Below are positions 1-11,155 of a DNA stretch of 64,000 nt, one piece after another. The stretch is from the NCBI RefSeq assembly GCF_025141175.1, contig NZ_CP081155.1:468001-532000 (forward strand), in the 5' to 3' direction. The stretch's first letter is position 1. Each line of letters begins with the position of its first letter. This DNA is from Jannaschia sp. M317 (lineage in GTDB: Bacteria; Pseudomonadota; Alphaproteobacteria; Rhodobacterales; Rhodobacteraceae). Under the pieces are notes generated by a model, which did not search any database, was not told where the DNA came from, and saw nothing but the letters and a program-made list of their open reading frames with translations. Position numbers and translations under genes: made by a program.

Positions 1-97
1 GCGGAACAGGTCTGATCGACCCGTCTCTGTGCGAATTTTAGGTATGACGCGGATCACCCGTCGATCACCCCCGCATCACCCTTCCAATCTGCCGGAC

Positions 98-129
98 AAA
101 AAAGCGGCCCCCGATCGCTCAGGGGCCGC
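98..129 (-). terminator. Intrinsic terminator downstream of the LysR gene
   Basis: On the minus strand an 8-bp G+C stem (GCGGCCCC / GGGGCCGC, positions 129-122 and 111-104) closes a 10-base loop and is followed by six T residues (103-98). It lies 26 bases beyond the stop of the LysR-family gene, so it most likely ends that transcript. Confidence 0.8.
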
Positions 130-155
130 CTTCTGGCAGGGAACTGTGGGGTGGC

Positions 156-1061
156 TTACCAGTCGGCCGCGCCGCGGTCGCGAAAGCTGTCGACCAGGAA
201 ATCGATGAAGGCGCGGACCTTCGGCTGGGTATAGCGACCCGGCGGATAGACCGCGTAGATGCCTTGGGTTTCGGGGGCCAGCCCTTCGATCGCGGGGACG
301 AGTTTCCCCTCCTTGACGGCATCGGCATACAGGAACGAAGGCAGGAACGCGATGCCCAGACCGTTGCAGGCGGCGTTCAACAGGGACTGTCCGTCGTTGA
401 CCGTCAGCCACCCAGCGGACCGCACCTGACGCTTCTCGCCCGAGGGTGCCGTCAGCTTCCAGACAGACCCGTTGGCCTGGTTGGAATAGTGCAACAGCTT
501 GTGTTCATTGAGATCGTCGATCCGCTGCGGTCGACCATACTCCTCCAGATAGGCCGGCGAGGCGATCATCTGCTTGTGCGTCTCGGCCAGTTTACGGGCG
601 CGCAGCGAGCTGTCTTCCAGATCCCCGATCCGCACCGCCAGGTCGAACCCTTCGGAGATCAGCTCGACATAGCGGTTGTTCAGAACCATGTTGACCGTGA
701 TGTCCGGGAATTCATGCAGAAAGGACCCCAGGATCGGCGACAGGTGATTGACGCCAAAGTCTGTCGCCACCGAGACCCGCAAGACACCCGATGGCGCGCT
801 TTGCATCGCGGTCACCAGGGCATCGGCCTCGCCGGCATCGTTCAGAACACGGCGGGCGCGGTCGTAATAGGCCAGACCGATTTCCGTGGGGCTGACCCGA
901 CGGGTCGTCCGGTTCAAAAGCCGCGCCCCAAGGCGCGTTTCCAGCGAGGAGACATGCTTGGAAACAGCGGACTTGGAGATCCCGAGCTTCTTTGCGGCGT
1001 CGGTAAACCCACCCTGGTCGACGACCGTGGCGAAGGCTTCCATTTCCGAGAGGCGATCCAT
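156..1061 (-). CDS. LysR family transcriptional regulator
   Basis: The 301-residue product has the usual LysR layout. A winged helix-turn-helix occupies about residues 1-60 (AKKLGISKSAVSKHVSSLE recognition region), and a periplasmic-binding-protein-like effector domain runs from about 90 to 295. The length is typical. The ATG at 1061 has AAGGG nine bases upstream. The gene is followed by an intrinsic terminator and is transcribed away from the FadH-type gene that ends 235 bp upstream, so it is monocistronic. The effector and targets are not visible. A 14-bp palindrome at 1202-1215, about 140 bp upstream of the start, could be its own operator. The closest general type is the group of small LysR proteins that control a neighbouring oxidoreductase. 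The class is certain, the role is not. Confidence 0.93.
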   Translation of the reverse strand: MDRLSEMEAFATVVDQGGFTDAAKKLGISKSAVSKHVSSLETRLGARLLNRTTRRVSPTEIGLAYYDRARRVLNDAGEADALVTAMQSAPSGVLRVSVATDFGVNHLSPILGSFLHEFPDITVNMVLNNRYVELISEGFDLAVRIGDLEDSSLRARKLAETHKQMIASPAYLEEYGRPQRIDDLNEHKLLHYSNQANGSVWKLTAPSGEKRQVRSAGWLTVNDGQSLLNAACNGLGIAFLPSFLYADAVKEGKLVPAIEGLAPETQGIYAVYPPGRYTQPKVRAFIDFLVDSFRDRGAADW

Positions 1062-1201
1062 TTCAGCAGACCCTTACAACTGTTCAACTTGGGGTCCTTG
1101 ATGACGGCGGAATGGGGCGAGACCATGCCCCGCTCTGGTCAATCTCGGGATCGTTTAAAGATTGGGCGGATTTGGGAAACGCGGAAACGATCGGTTCAAC
1201 G

Positions 1202-1215
1202 GTTTGATTTCAAAC
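1202..1215. promoter_or_regulatory. 14-bp palindrome upstream of the LysR gene
   Basis: GTTTGA-TT-TCAAAC is a perfect inverted repeat in an AT-rich patch of the 235-bp gap between the LysR gene and the 3' end of the FadH-type gene. LysR proteins bind interrupted dyads (T-N11-A). This dyad contains such a spacing, so it is a plausible operator, but no binding evidence exists. Confidence 0.4.
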
Positions 1216-1251
1216 ATGAAACCATGATCCTGTACGCCTGAAAATGGCGAC

Positions 1252-1274
1252 AATCGGCGCAATTTGCGCCGATT
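1252..1274. repeat. Perfect 11-bp inverted repeat after the FadH-type gene
   Basis: AATCGGCGCAA, one central T, then TTGCGCCGATT. It begins 23 bases beyond the stop of the minus-strand FadH-type gene. A transcript could form a strong hairpin there, but the following bases contain no clear T run on either strand. It is either a weak terminator or a mRNA-end structure, or an additional protein-binding dyad. Confidence 0.5.
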
Positions 1275-1296
1275 TGCCTTCATTATTCCAAGGCAG

Positions 1297-3411
<2,115 letters not shown>

Positions 3412-4065
3412 TCAGATCTCGGCCCGGGGACGACGCGCCAGGGTCAGGTCCTCCAGGCGGAGGTCGTAGTGTTCCGGTGGCGCGAACATCAGGTCCAGCC
3501 AGGCGGCCTCCATGCGGGATGGATGCAGATCGTGAAAGCCCAGGTCGAACTCTGCGTGCAGGGTGTCGTCGTGATCCGCATCCGGCTCCATCGCCTCGGT
3601 CAGTTTTTCGATGTTCGGACCGTTGCGGATATTCAGCCGCGCATAGACCCGCGCCGCACCCGACGCCGGGCTGCGCAAGGTCACGCGCAGGATATGGGCC
3701 CGGCGCATGTTGCGCGCTGCGGTCTGCGGCAGGTCGATGGCCAGCGACAGAAAGCTGCCGCCAAAGTCACGAATGGCGACGGTGACCGCGTGGGGCGCGC
3801 TGTCCGATTGGCGGAGGTCGACCTGGGATTGGCTGCAATCGTGAAACAGCCTGACCCCGGAGGTAATGCGCGTGCCATCGGTCACATTGGACAGTTGACC
3901 GGACGCCATCGGCGCGGCCCAGGGGGCCGGGCGCCAGGCCCAATCGCACATCGGCGGCTGGGGAATGCCCGACGCCGCATCCGGCAGATCGGGCACGGCC
4001 AGGAACGCCACCTCCTGTGCGGCGCGACGGGCGCGCAGCCAGTGGATCAGGGGACGTTCCGGCAC
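3412..4065 (-). CDS. DUF6478 family protein
   Basis: About 217 residues. The pattern of conserved blocks (DWAWRP near the N-terminus, GSFLSLAIDLP, ARLNIRNGPN, EFDL, LDLMF, LEDLTLARRPRAE at the end) is one I recall from the DUF6478 family of Rhodobacteraceae, whose function is unknown. There is no signal peptide or membrane segment. The open frame continues upstream inside ilvD, but those codons are antisense-like and lack homology, so I place the start at the GTG at 4065, immediately after the ilvD stop (4073). Other short starts are possible. The tight spacing suggests it is co-transcribed with ilvD. Confidence 0.75.
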   Translation of the reverse strand: MPERPLIHWLRARRAAQEVAFLAVPDLPDAASGIPQPPMCDWAWRPAPWAAPMASGQLSNVTDGTRITSGVRLFHDCSQSQVDLRQSDSAPHAVTVAIRDFGGSFLSLAIDLPQTAARNMRRAHILRVTLRSPASGAARVYARLNIRNGPNIEKLTEAMEPDADHDDTLHAEFDLGFHDLHPSRMEAAWLDLMFAPPEHYDLRLEDLTLARRPRAEI

Positions 4066-4072
4066 CGGAACC

Positions 4073-5836
4073 TCAGAGGTCCATGTAGATGTGTTCTTCC
4101 TGCTTGGCCCCCGGATGGGTGCAGGCCCCGTATTTGGCGGACCCGACAAGCTGTGCGTATTTCCACAGCGCACCCGAGGCGTAGATCGTCTTGCGCGGGC
4201 CTTTCCATTCGGCCTTGCGATCTGCCAGCTCCTCGTCGGTCAGGTCGACGGAAATCGTCCCTTCGATGGCGTTGAGCGTGATGACGTCGCCGTTCTTGAG
4301 CATCCCGATGGGACCGCCGTGCGCCGCCTCGGGCCCCACGTGACCCACGCAGAAACCGCGCGTCGCGCCGGAAAACCGCCCGTCGGTGATCAGCGCGACC
4401 TTCTTGCCCATGCCCTGACCGGACAGCGCAGCAGTGGTCGCCAGCATCTCGCGCATGCCGGGGCCGCCCGCGGGGCCCTCGTTGCGGATCACGATGACCT
4501 CGCCTTCTTCGTATTGGCGCGCCTTGACGGCCTCGAAGGCGTCTTCTTCGCATTCGAACACGCGGGCCGGACCGGTGAAGATCTGGTGCTGTGCTTCCAT
4601 GCCCGCGACCTTCACGATGGCGCCTTCGGGGGCCAGGTTGCCCATCAGGCCCACGACGCCCCCGGTCTTGGTGATCGGGGTTTCGATCGGATAGATGACC
4701 TTGCCGTCGGCCTCCCCTTTGACGCGGTCCAGCTCTTCTCCGATGGAGCGGCCGGAGGCGGTGATGCAATCTTCGTGGATCAGGCCGGCCTTGCGCAGTT
4801 CCTTCATGACGACAGGCAGGCCGCCTGCCTCGTAAAGGTCCTTGGCGACGTATTGGCCGCCCGGCTTCAGGTCGACGAAATAGGGCGTGTCGCGGAAGAT
4901 CTCGCAGACGTCCTGCAGGGTGAACTCGATCCCCGCCTCATGGGCGATGGCGGGCAGGTGCAGACCGGCGTTGGTCGACCCACCGGTGCAGGCCACCACG
5001 CGGGCCGCGTTTTCCAGCGCCTTGCGGGTGACGACGTCCCGGGCACGGATGTTCTTTTCGATCAGGTTCATCACCGCCTGGCCGGACGCGATGGAGTAGT
5101 GATCCCGGCTCTCGTACGGCGCGGGCGCCCCGGAGGAGTTGAACAGAGCCAGGCCAATCGCCTCGGACACGCAGGCCATGGTGTTGGCCGTGAACTGGCC
5201 GCCGCAGGCCCCCGCCGAGGGGCAGGCCACCCGTTCCAGAACGTCCAGCGCGGCGTCCGACAGGTTCCCGGCCTGGTGGTTGCCCACCGCCTCGAACATG
5301 TCCTGCACGGTCAGGTCGCGGTCGCGGTATTCGGCGGGCACATCGGACCCCGACGGCGCGCGCCCAGGCAGGATGGAACCGCCGTAGATGAAGACCGACG
5401 GCGTGTTCAGACGGACCATCGCCATCATCATCCCCGGCAGCGACTTGTCACACCCCGCCAGGCCGACAATCGCGTCATAGCAATGCCCGCGCATCGTCAG
5501 CTCGACCGTGTCGGCAATCGCCTCGCGCGAAGCCAGCGAAGACCGCATCCCTTCGTGCCCCATCGCGATGCCGTCGGTGACGGTGATGGTGGTGAATTCG
5601 CGGGGCGTGCCGTTGCCCTGCTTGACGCCCAGCTTCACGGCCTGGGCCTGGCGGTTCAGCGCGATGTTACAAGGCGCGGCCTCGTTCCAGCAGGTGGCGA
5701 CGCCGACCCAAGGCTGATGGATCTCCTCCTCGCCCAGGCCCATGGCGTAGAAATACGACCGGTGCGGTGCACGCGCCGGGCCTTCGGTCACGTGACGCGA
5801 GGGCAGTTTGGATTTGTCCGTGGGGCCTTTGAGCAT
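4073..5836 (-). CDS. ilvD: Dihydroxy-acid dehydratase
   Basis: The 587-residue enzyme dehydrates 2,3-dihydroxy-isovalerate and its methylvalerate analogue to the 2-keto acids, the third common step of isoleucine and valine synthesis, in the cytoplasm. Hallmarks present are CWNEAAPCN near residue 50, [12 protein letters not shown] near 130, and [17 protein letters not shown] near 195. The cysteines bind the Fe-S cluster. PLKNGDVI-like and [14 protein letters not shown] segments mark the C-terminal domain. The start at 5836 (MLKGPTDK) has AGGAGAGA upstream and fits family length; 41 extra upstream codons are rejected. The DUF6478 gene follows directly, and a CPBP protease gene diverges 121 bp upstream. 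Confidence 0.97.
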   Translation of the reverse strand: MLKGPTDKSKLPSRHVTEGPARAPHRSYFYAMGLGEEEIHQPWVGVATCWNEAAPCNIALNRQAQAVKLGVKQGNGTPREFTTITVTDGIAMGHEGMRSSLASREAIADTVELTMRGHCYDAIVGLAGCDKSLPGMMMAMVRLNTPSVFIYGGSILPGRAPSGSDVPAEYRDRDLTVQDMFEAVGNHQAGNLSDAALDVLERVACPSAGACGGQFTANTMACVSEAIGLALFNSSGAPAPYESRDHYSIASGQAVMNLIEKNIRARDVVTRKALENAARVVACTGGSTNAGLHLPAIAHEAGIEFTLQDVCEIFRDTPYFVDLKPGGQYVAKDLYEAGGLPVVMKELRKAGLIHEDCITASGRSIGEELDRVKGEADGKVIYPIETPITKTGGVVGLMGNLAPEGAIVKVAGMEAQHQIFTGPARVFECEEDAFEAVKARQYEEGEVIVIRNEGPAGGPGMREMLATTAALSGQGMGKKVALITDGRFSGATRGFCVGHVGPEAAHGGPIGMLKNGDVITLNAIEGTISVDLTDEELADRKAEWKGPRKTIYASGALWKYAQLVGSAKYGACTHPGAKQEEHIYMDL

Positions 5837-5957
5837 TGTCTCTCTCTCCTGTCCGTCCCGATCGGGGATAGACGCCGGGGCAAGGCCAGACAAGCGCGAT
5901 TGCCGCAGCGGCCCTTGCTCGCTAGGGTCGGCGCAAAACAAATCGAGGGCATCGAGC

Positions 5958-6857
5958 ATGTGGACCCCCGAATTCGACCAGTTCGTCGCGCCCGCGCGCG
6001 ACCGTCCCCAGTTGTGGCGCTTGCTGCTGGGGCTTTTGCTGGTGCTGTGCGTCTACGTGATCGGCATCATCGTCCTGCTGGCCTGTGTCTGGGCGGCGGC
6101 GGGCAACGCGGGCCTGAACGGCTGGATGCAACGGATCGCCCTGGCCGAAACGCCGACGGCGGTGGTTTTGATGCTGGGCACATTCGCGGGCATGGTCGCG
6201 GGCACGGTTCTGGCCGCCCGCCTGCTGCACCGGCGCGGGATCGGCAGCTTGCTGGGCACCGGCACCCTGCGCGGCTTTGGCCTGGGCGGGGTCGCGGCGG
6301 CGCTGTTGTTCGCGGCGGTCTTTGCGTTTCTGCCCGCGCCCTACGTCCTGATCCGCAACACACCGACGGATCTGTTCCTGTCGTTCCTGCCCATGGCCCT
6401 GATCGGGCTGCTGCTGCAGACGGGTGCCGAAGAGGTGCTGTTTCGTGGCTATCTGCAACAACAGCTGGCGGCGCGGTTCCAGCATCCGCTGATCTGGATG
6501 ATCCTGCCGTCGGTCGCCTTTGGCCTGCTGCATCTCGACCCCGCGACGGCGGGGGCCAATGCCTGGCTCCTGGTGGGTGCGGCCACCGTCTTTGGCCTGG
6601 TGGCCGCGGATCTTACGCGGGTGACCGGGTCCATCGGCATCGCCTGGGGCATCCATTTCGTCAACAACGCGGTCGCGATCCTGTTCGTGGCACTGGACGG
6701 GTCGCTGTCCGGCATGGCCCTGTGGAAGACGCCCTTTACCGCGGCCAACACCGAGGTGCTGCGCCCGCTGATCGTGCAGGATGTGATCACGACCGTGATC
6801 CTGTGGGCGGTCATCCGGCTGTGGCTGGCGCGGCGGATGAACGGCGCCCCCGCCTGA
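5958..6857 (+). CDS. CPBP family intramembrane metalloprotease
   Basis: A 299-residue polytopic membrane protein with about seven or eight hydrophobic segments. It carries the CPBP/Abi signature EEVLFRGYL (about residue 158) and the downstream GLLHL and H-containing IHFVNN segments, which supply the glutamate and histidine residues of the Rce1-like active site. Bacterial members act as membrane proteases or are of unknown function. Start at 5958 (MWTPEF) is preferred, because upstream codons overlap the divergent ilvD 5' region and look non-coding. It is followed after 73 bp by accD and may share its transcript. Substrate unknown. Confidence 0.88.
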   Translation: MWTPEFDQFVAPARDRPQLWRLLLGLLLVLCVYVIGIIVLLACVWAAAGNAGLNGWMQRIALAETPTAVVLMLGTFAGMVAGTVLAARLLHRRGIGSLLGTGTLRGFGLGGVAAALLFAAVFAFLPAPYVLIRNTPTDLFLSFLPMALIGLLLQTGAEEVLFRGYLQQQLAARFQHPLIWMILPSVAFGLLHLDPATAGANAWLLVGAATVFGLVAADLTRVTGSIGIAWGIHFVNNAVAILFVALDGSLSGMALWKTPFTAANTEVLRPLIVQDVITTVILWAVIRLWLARRMNGAPA

Positions 6858-6930
6858 GCCATCGGCGACGGAATTGCATTCCAGCGGCGCGGGGCCTATC
6901 TGCGACCCAACGGCAGCAGGGGCGCACGAC

Positions 6931-7899
6931 ATGAACTGGATCTCGAACTACGTCCGACCAAAGATCAACTCTCTGTTCTCGCGCCGCGAAGTGCCCGAGA
7001 ACCTTTGGACGAAATGCGACGAATGCGGGACCATGCTGTTCCACCGCGAATTGTCGGACAATCTGCGGGTCTGCACCAACTGCGGCCACCACATGCACCT
7101 GGCCCCGCGCGACCGGTTCAATGCGCTGTTCGACGGGGGCATCTTTACCGAAGTCAAAGTGCCCCTGCCGATCGAAGATCCCCTGAAGTTCCGCGATCAG
7201 AAGAAATACCCGGACCGGCTGCGCGCCGCGCAAAAGGCCAACGATGAGGCCGAGGCGATGCTGGTCGCCGAGGGCGAGATCCACAAGACGCCCGTGGTTG
7301 CCGCCGCGCAGGATTTCTCCTTCATGGCCGGATCCATGGGGATGTACGTGGGCAACGCCATCATCGCCGCCGCCGAACGCGCGGTAAAGCTGAAGCGCCC
7401 GCTGATCCTGTTTTCCGCCGCAGGCGGTGCCCGCATGCAGGAAGGCATCCTCAGCCTGATGCAGATGCCGCGCACCACCGTTGCGGTCGAGATGCTGAAG
7501 GAAGCGGGCCTGCCCTATATCGTCGTGCTGACCCATCCCACGACAGGCGGGGTGACCGCGTCCTATGCGATGCTGGGCGATGTCCAGATCGCAGAGCCGA
7601 ACGCCCTGATCTGCTTTGCCGGGCCGCGCGTGATCGAACAGACGATCCGCGAAACCCTGCCCGAAGGGTTCCAGCGCGCCGAATACCTGCTGGATCACGG
7701 CATGCTGGACCGGGTCACGCCACGGGGTCAGCACCGCGATGAACTGGCCACGATCCTGAGGATGCTGATGGGCCTGGGCCCCGTCGTCCACGGCGATCTG
7801 CCGCGTCCGGTCGAAACCACCGTGCCGGACCCCGCGCCCGAGGCCGAGGCCCTGCCGACGCTGGACCCGGGCACCGCGTCCCCCGCGACCAAGACCTGA
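6931..7899 (+). CDS. accD: Acetyl-CoA carboxylase carboxyltransferase subunit beta
   Basis: The 322-residue product is the beta subunit of the carboxyltransferase that moves CO2 from carboxybiotin to acetyl-CoA to make malonyl-CoA for fatty acid synthesis; its partner AccA is not in this window. Four zinc-ribbon cysteines (C29, C32, C48, C51) and the crotonase-like core ([26 protein letters not shown]) are intact. The tail after about residue 285 is a proline/alanine-rich extension, common in this group. Start at 6931 (MNWISNY) matches homologues. The pairing with folC just downstream is a conserved arrangement in many proteobacteria. Confidence 0.97.
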   Translation: MNWISNYVRPKINSLFSRREVPENLWTKCDECGTMLFHRELSDNLRVCTNCGHHMHLAPRDRFNALFDGGIFTEVKVPLPIEDPLKFRDQKKYPDRLRAAQKANDEAEAMLVAEGEIHKTPVVAAAQDFSFMAGSMGMYVGNAIIAAAERAVKLKRPLILFSAAGGARMQEGILSLMQMPRTTVAVEMLKEAGLPYIVVLTHPTTGGVTASYAMLGDVQIAEPNALICFAGPRVIEQTIRETLPEGFQRAEYLLDHGMLDRVTPRGQHRDELATILRMLMGLGPVVHGDLPRPVETTVPDPAPEAEALPTLDPGTASPATKT

Positions 7900-7974
7900 C
7901 CGCCCGGCGACCGGCATCCGGCCTTGCAGCCGGATGCCCCGCGCGCGACGTCCCGTCCCGACCCAAGGCACGAC

Positions 7975-9237
7975 ATGCAGACCTCCGACGCCATTCTTGA
8001 CCGCCTGATGGCGCTGCATCCCAAGGTGATCGACCTTGTGCTGGACCGGGTGCACCGGCTTCTGGACGCGCTCGACCATCCCGAAACGCACCTGCCGCCG
8101 GTGATCCATATTGCGGGCACCAACGGCAAGGGATCGACCTTGGCCATGATCCGCGCCGGGTTGGAGGGGGCAGGCGACAGCTGCCACGCCTATACCTCGC
8201 CGCATCTGGCGCGGTTTCACGAACGCATCCGACTGGCCGGGGACCTGATTGCCGAAGACAGGCTGGCCGAGCTGCTGGCGGAATGCGAGGCGGCGAACGG
8301 GGGCGACCCGATCACCTATTTCGAGATCACGACCTGCGCCGCCCTGCTGGCCTTTGCCCGCACCCCCGCCGACTGGACCCTGCTGGAGGTCGGTCTGGGC
8401 GGGCGGCTGGATGCGACCAATGTCGTGAACCCCGCGCTGACCGTGATCACGCCGGTCTCGATGGATCACGAAGGGTTTCTGGGCGACACCATCGAAAAGA
8501 TCGCGGGCGAAAAGGCGGGCATCCTGAAACCCGGCGTGCCCTGCATCGTCGGCCCCCAGGACGAGGCCGCGCTGGAGGTCATCGAATACCGCGCCGCGCG
8601 CCTGAACGCCCCGCTGCATATCCACGGGCAGCACTGGCATGTGACCGAGGAAAATGGCGGGTTGGTGTTCCAGGACGAAACCGGGCTGATGGACCTGCCG
8701 CCGCCGCGCCTGATCGGCGCGCATCAGGCCCAGAATGCCGGCATGGCCGTGGCCGCCCTGCGTGTCCTGGGCCGGGCCGAAGGCGCGCCCGCCGCGATGC
8801 GCAACGCGACCTGGCCCGCGCGGATGCAGCGGCTGTCGACCGGGCCACTGGTCGACGCCGCGGGCGCGGCCGAAGTGTGGCTGGACGGCGGGCACAACCC
8901 CGCCGCAGGCATGGCCCTGGCCGAGGCGTTGACCCGCCTGCCGCACCGGCCCCTGCATCTGATCTGCGGCATGCTCAACACCAAGGACGCGCGCGGTTAC
9001 ATGCGCCCCCTGGCGGCCCGTGCAGACCACCTGCACGCCGTGTCCATCCCCGGAGAACCGAACACGCTGAGCGCCGCGCAGACCCGCGCCGAAGCCGAAG
9101 CCGCCGGATTGCCCGCCTCGGAGGCCGGATCGGTCGCCGAAGCCATCGCCCGGATCACGTCGGTCGACCCTCAGGCACGGATCCTGATCTGCGGGTCGCT
9201 CTATCTGGCCGGGCGGGTCCTGCAACAAAACGGCTGA
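7975..9237 (+). CDS. folC: Bifunctional folylpolyglutamate synthase/dihydrofolate synthase
   Basis: 420 residues, Mur-ligase-like. It adds L-glutamate to dihydropteroate and then further glutamates to folates. The ATP-binding loop GTNGKGST (about residue 48-55), the TSPHL folate site, LEVGLGGRLDATN and the later LDGGHNPAA are all present. The start at 7975 (MQTSDAIL) is placed at the first ATG giving normal family length; the 17 codons upstream are not supported. The gene is 75 bp after accD and likely in the same operon. Confidence 0.96.
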   Translation: MQTSDAILDRLMALHPKVIDLVLDRVHRLLDALDHPETHLPPVIHIAGTNGKGSTLAMIRAGLEGAGDSCHAYTSPHLARFHERIRLAGDLIAEDRLAELLAECEAANGGDPITYFEITTCAALLAFARTPADWTLLEVGLGGRLDATNVVNPALTVITPVSMDHEGFLGDTIEKIAGEKAGILKPGVPCIVGPQDEAALEVIEYRAARLNAPLHIHGQHWHVTEENGGLVFQDETGLMDLPPPRLIGAHQAQNAGMAVAALRVLGRAEGAPAAMRNATWPARMQRLSTGPLVDAAGAAEVWLDGGHNPAAGMALAEALTRLPHRPLHLICGMLNTKDARGYMRPLAARADHLHAVSIPGEPNTLSAAQTRAEAEAAGLPASEAGSVAEAIARITSVDPQARILICGSLYLAGRVLQQNG

Positions 9238-9297
9238 GGCGGCGTGAACCCCGCCCTACGGCTTGCCCTGCGCGGCGGACACCTCGATAGTCGGGCG

Positions 9298-9822
9298 ATG
9301 ATCCGCCTGACCCTGATCCTTGCCAGCCTCGCCCCGCCCGCACAGGCCGTGACCCACACCTTTTGTTGGCGGGGTGCCGAAGGGTATCGGATCGAGGGCC
9401 ACATCACCTATCCTGATAAGGCGCAGGGCTGGCTGATCACGGAAACCACGGTGACGGGGTTCGGGATCACCGGCTGGCGGGGCGACAGCTATCTTGGGCA
9501 ATGGTCGCTCAAGGATCTCACGCCCGAGACGTCCTGGACGCTGCGGTTCGACAGCCAGACGCTGACCTTCCCCATGGGCGGCTATCGGGAAGACGGAACC
9601 TATCAGGCCTGGAACGCCGGTGGCTTCGCAAATGACTGCGGCGATCCCGGCTTTGGGTTCAATGGGGGTAACCGGGCGCAGGATGTCTGCGTCAACGGGA
9701 TCTTCATCGACGAAAGTGGTGTTCCCGCGGACACACCGCTACGCGTCTCGCCCGATCCGGCAAACCCCTGCGGGCCGCTGCCGATGTCGTCGCTGTCTCG
9801 GCGCCGGTCCTCGGTCGGCTAG
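9298..9822 (+). CDS. Hypothetical secreted protein
   Basis: 174 residues with a clear signal peptide (MIRLTLILASLAPPAQA, cleavage near residue 17). The mature part is rich in glycine, tryptophan and aromatic residues (CWRGAEGYRIEGHITYP, WGLK-like strands) and has four or five cysteines, suggesting a small disulfide-stabilised beta-rich periplasmic domain. I do not recognise a named family with certainty; similar 'hypothetical' proteins occur in Rhodobacteraceae. The start at 9298 is the ATG that gives an intact signal peptide. It lies 60 bp after folC on the same strand. Confidence 0.7.
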   Translation: MIRLTLILASLAPPAQAVTHTFCWRGAEGYRIEGHITYPDKAQGWLITETTVTGFGITGWRGDSYLGQWSLKDLTPETSWTLRFDSQTLTFPMGGYREDGTYQAWNAGGFANDCGDPGFGFNGGNRAQDVCVNGIFIDESGVPADTPLRVSPDPANPCGPLPMSSLSRRRSSVG

Positions 9823-9867
9823 GCGGCGCGCGCCAGGGGATGTTATCGCCCCGGGGGGCCGGCGGGC

Positions 9868-10911
9868 TCAGCCGTCCGGGCCCCACCCCTCTGCCTGCAT
9901 CTCGCGCAGGCGGCTGGCGGTGCGCTCGAACTCGAAGACGTCGCCACCGGACAGGGCCTCTGGCTCTGCCTCGGCGCTGATGATCAGTTTGACCTTCGCC
10001 TCATAGAGCGCGTCGATCAGGGTGACGAAGCGACGCGCCTCGTTGCCGTGGGCGCGGTCGAGCCGGGGCACATCGGTCAGGATCAGAACCCGCACCGCGC
10101 GGGCCAGCGCCAGGTAATCGCCCGCGCCGAGGGGCTGTCCGCAAAGCTGCGCAAAGGAGGCACGGGCCACGCCAGAGGCGAAATCGTCCAGGCGCACGTC
10201 GCGCCCCTTGACCCGCAGCGTCAGTCCCTCGTTCCGACCGCCCGACAGACGCGCCCAGATCTCCTCCAAGGGGCCGCCGCCGACAAAATAGGTGGGATCG
10301 CCGCCAATCCGATCCTGACGGTAGTCGCGGGGCGACACCAGTTCGTGCACCAGCATCCGGTCCTTCACCATCTCGATGAACGGCACAAACAGCGCCCGGT
10401 TCAGCCCGTCCTTGTACAGATCGTCGGGCACCCGGTTCGAGGTGGTCACCACATGCACCCCGGCGTCAAAGAGCCGCTCGAACAGGCGGCCCACGATCAT
10501 GGCGTCGGTGATGTCGGTGATCTGCATTTCGTCGAAGCAGAGCACGCGAACCTGATCGATGACGCTGTCGGCAAAGGGGGCCAGGGCGTCGCGCGTGCCG
10601 GCCGCGCGGGCCTGATGCATGGCCTCGTGGGCCTCTTGCATGAAGGCGTGGAAATGCACACGGCGGGACGGGACGGGCGCGGCGTCGTGGAACAGGTCCA
10701 TCAACATGGACTTGCCGCGCCCCACTCCCCCCCAGAGGTAGCAGCCCATCGGCCCCTCGGGTGCCTTGCGACGCCCCAGAAAGCCACGTTTCAGGGGCTG
10801 GGCCAACTTGGCGCGGATCGCCTCCAGCGGGACGAGCGCCGCCTCTTGGGCGGCATCGGCGGTCAGCGTGCCATCGGCCACGCGGGCGGCGTATATCTGG
10901 GTCAGGGTCAT
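9868..10911 (-). CDS. zapE: Cell division protein ZapE (AFG1-like ATPase)
   Basis: 347 residues. An N-terminal segment is followed by a Walker A motif GGVGRGKS (residues 61-68), a Walker B-like VLCFDEMQ, and the sensor TSNRVPDDLYKDGL, the standard AFG1/ZapE pattern. In E. coli ZapE associates with the divisome during constriction; mitochondrial AFG1 acts in protein quality control. The start at 10911 (MTLTQIY) is taken over one three codons upstream. The gene diverges from the gamma-glutamyltransferase gene across a 244-bp gap in which I see no further gene. Confidence 0.93.
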   Translation of the reverse strand: MTLTQIYAARVADGTLTADAAQEAALVPLEAIRAKLAQPLKRGFLGRRKAPEGPMGCYLWGGVGRGKSMLMDLFHDAAPVPSRRVHFHAFMQEAHEAMHQARAAGTRDALAPFADSVIDQVRVLCFDEMQITDITDAMIVGRLFERLFDAGVHVVTTSNRVPDDLYKDGLNRALFVPFIEMVKDRMLVHELVSPRDYRQDRIGGDPTYFVGGGPLEEIWARLSGGRNEGLTLRVKGRDVRLDDFASGVARASFAQLCGQPLGAGDYLALARAVRVLILTDVPRLDRAHGNEARRFVTLIDALYEAKVKLIISAEAEPEALSGGDVFEFERTASRLREMQAEGWGPDG

Positions 10912-11155
10912 GGCGCGCAACGTCTACAGACCAGATCGGGAAAGGCAATCATGGCGAGGCACCGGCGGGGCTGATCCGGGCGGCGGTGACCGGGACGATT
11001 GCGGGCCCGCTGCGACCCGACCGACCGCCGGCGGCGGATCAGGGCCGCCCCGCATCGGCTGCCCCACAAGGCACCTTTGCGCCTGCGCACCGAGTGCAGG
11101 CTTGCCTGATCGCCGATCCATGTCACCCTGTTGGCACCAACAGGAGGAGAGACTC

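Noticed and set aside
3965..6934. Long plus-strand open frame across ilvD and the CPBP gene
   Set aside because: Low-complexity Arg/Ala/Gly/Pro composition with no family features; the real genes lie in other frames.
6811..9228. Minus-strand frame of about 805 codons opposite accD and folC
   Set aside because: Antisense shadow of two well-supported genes; it lacks any recognised domain.
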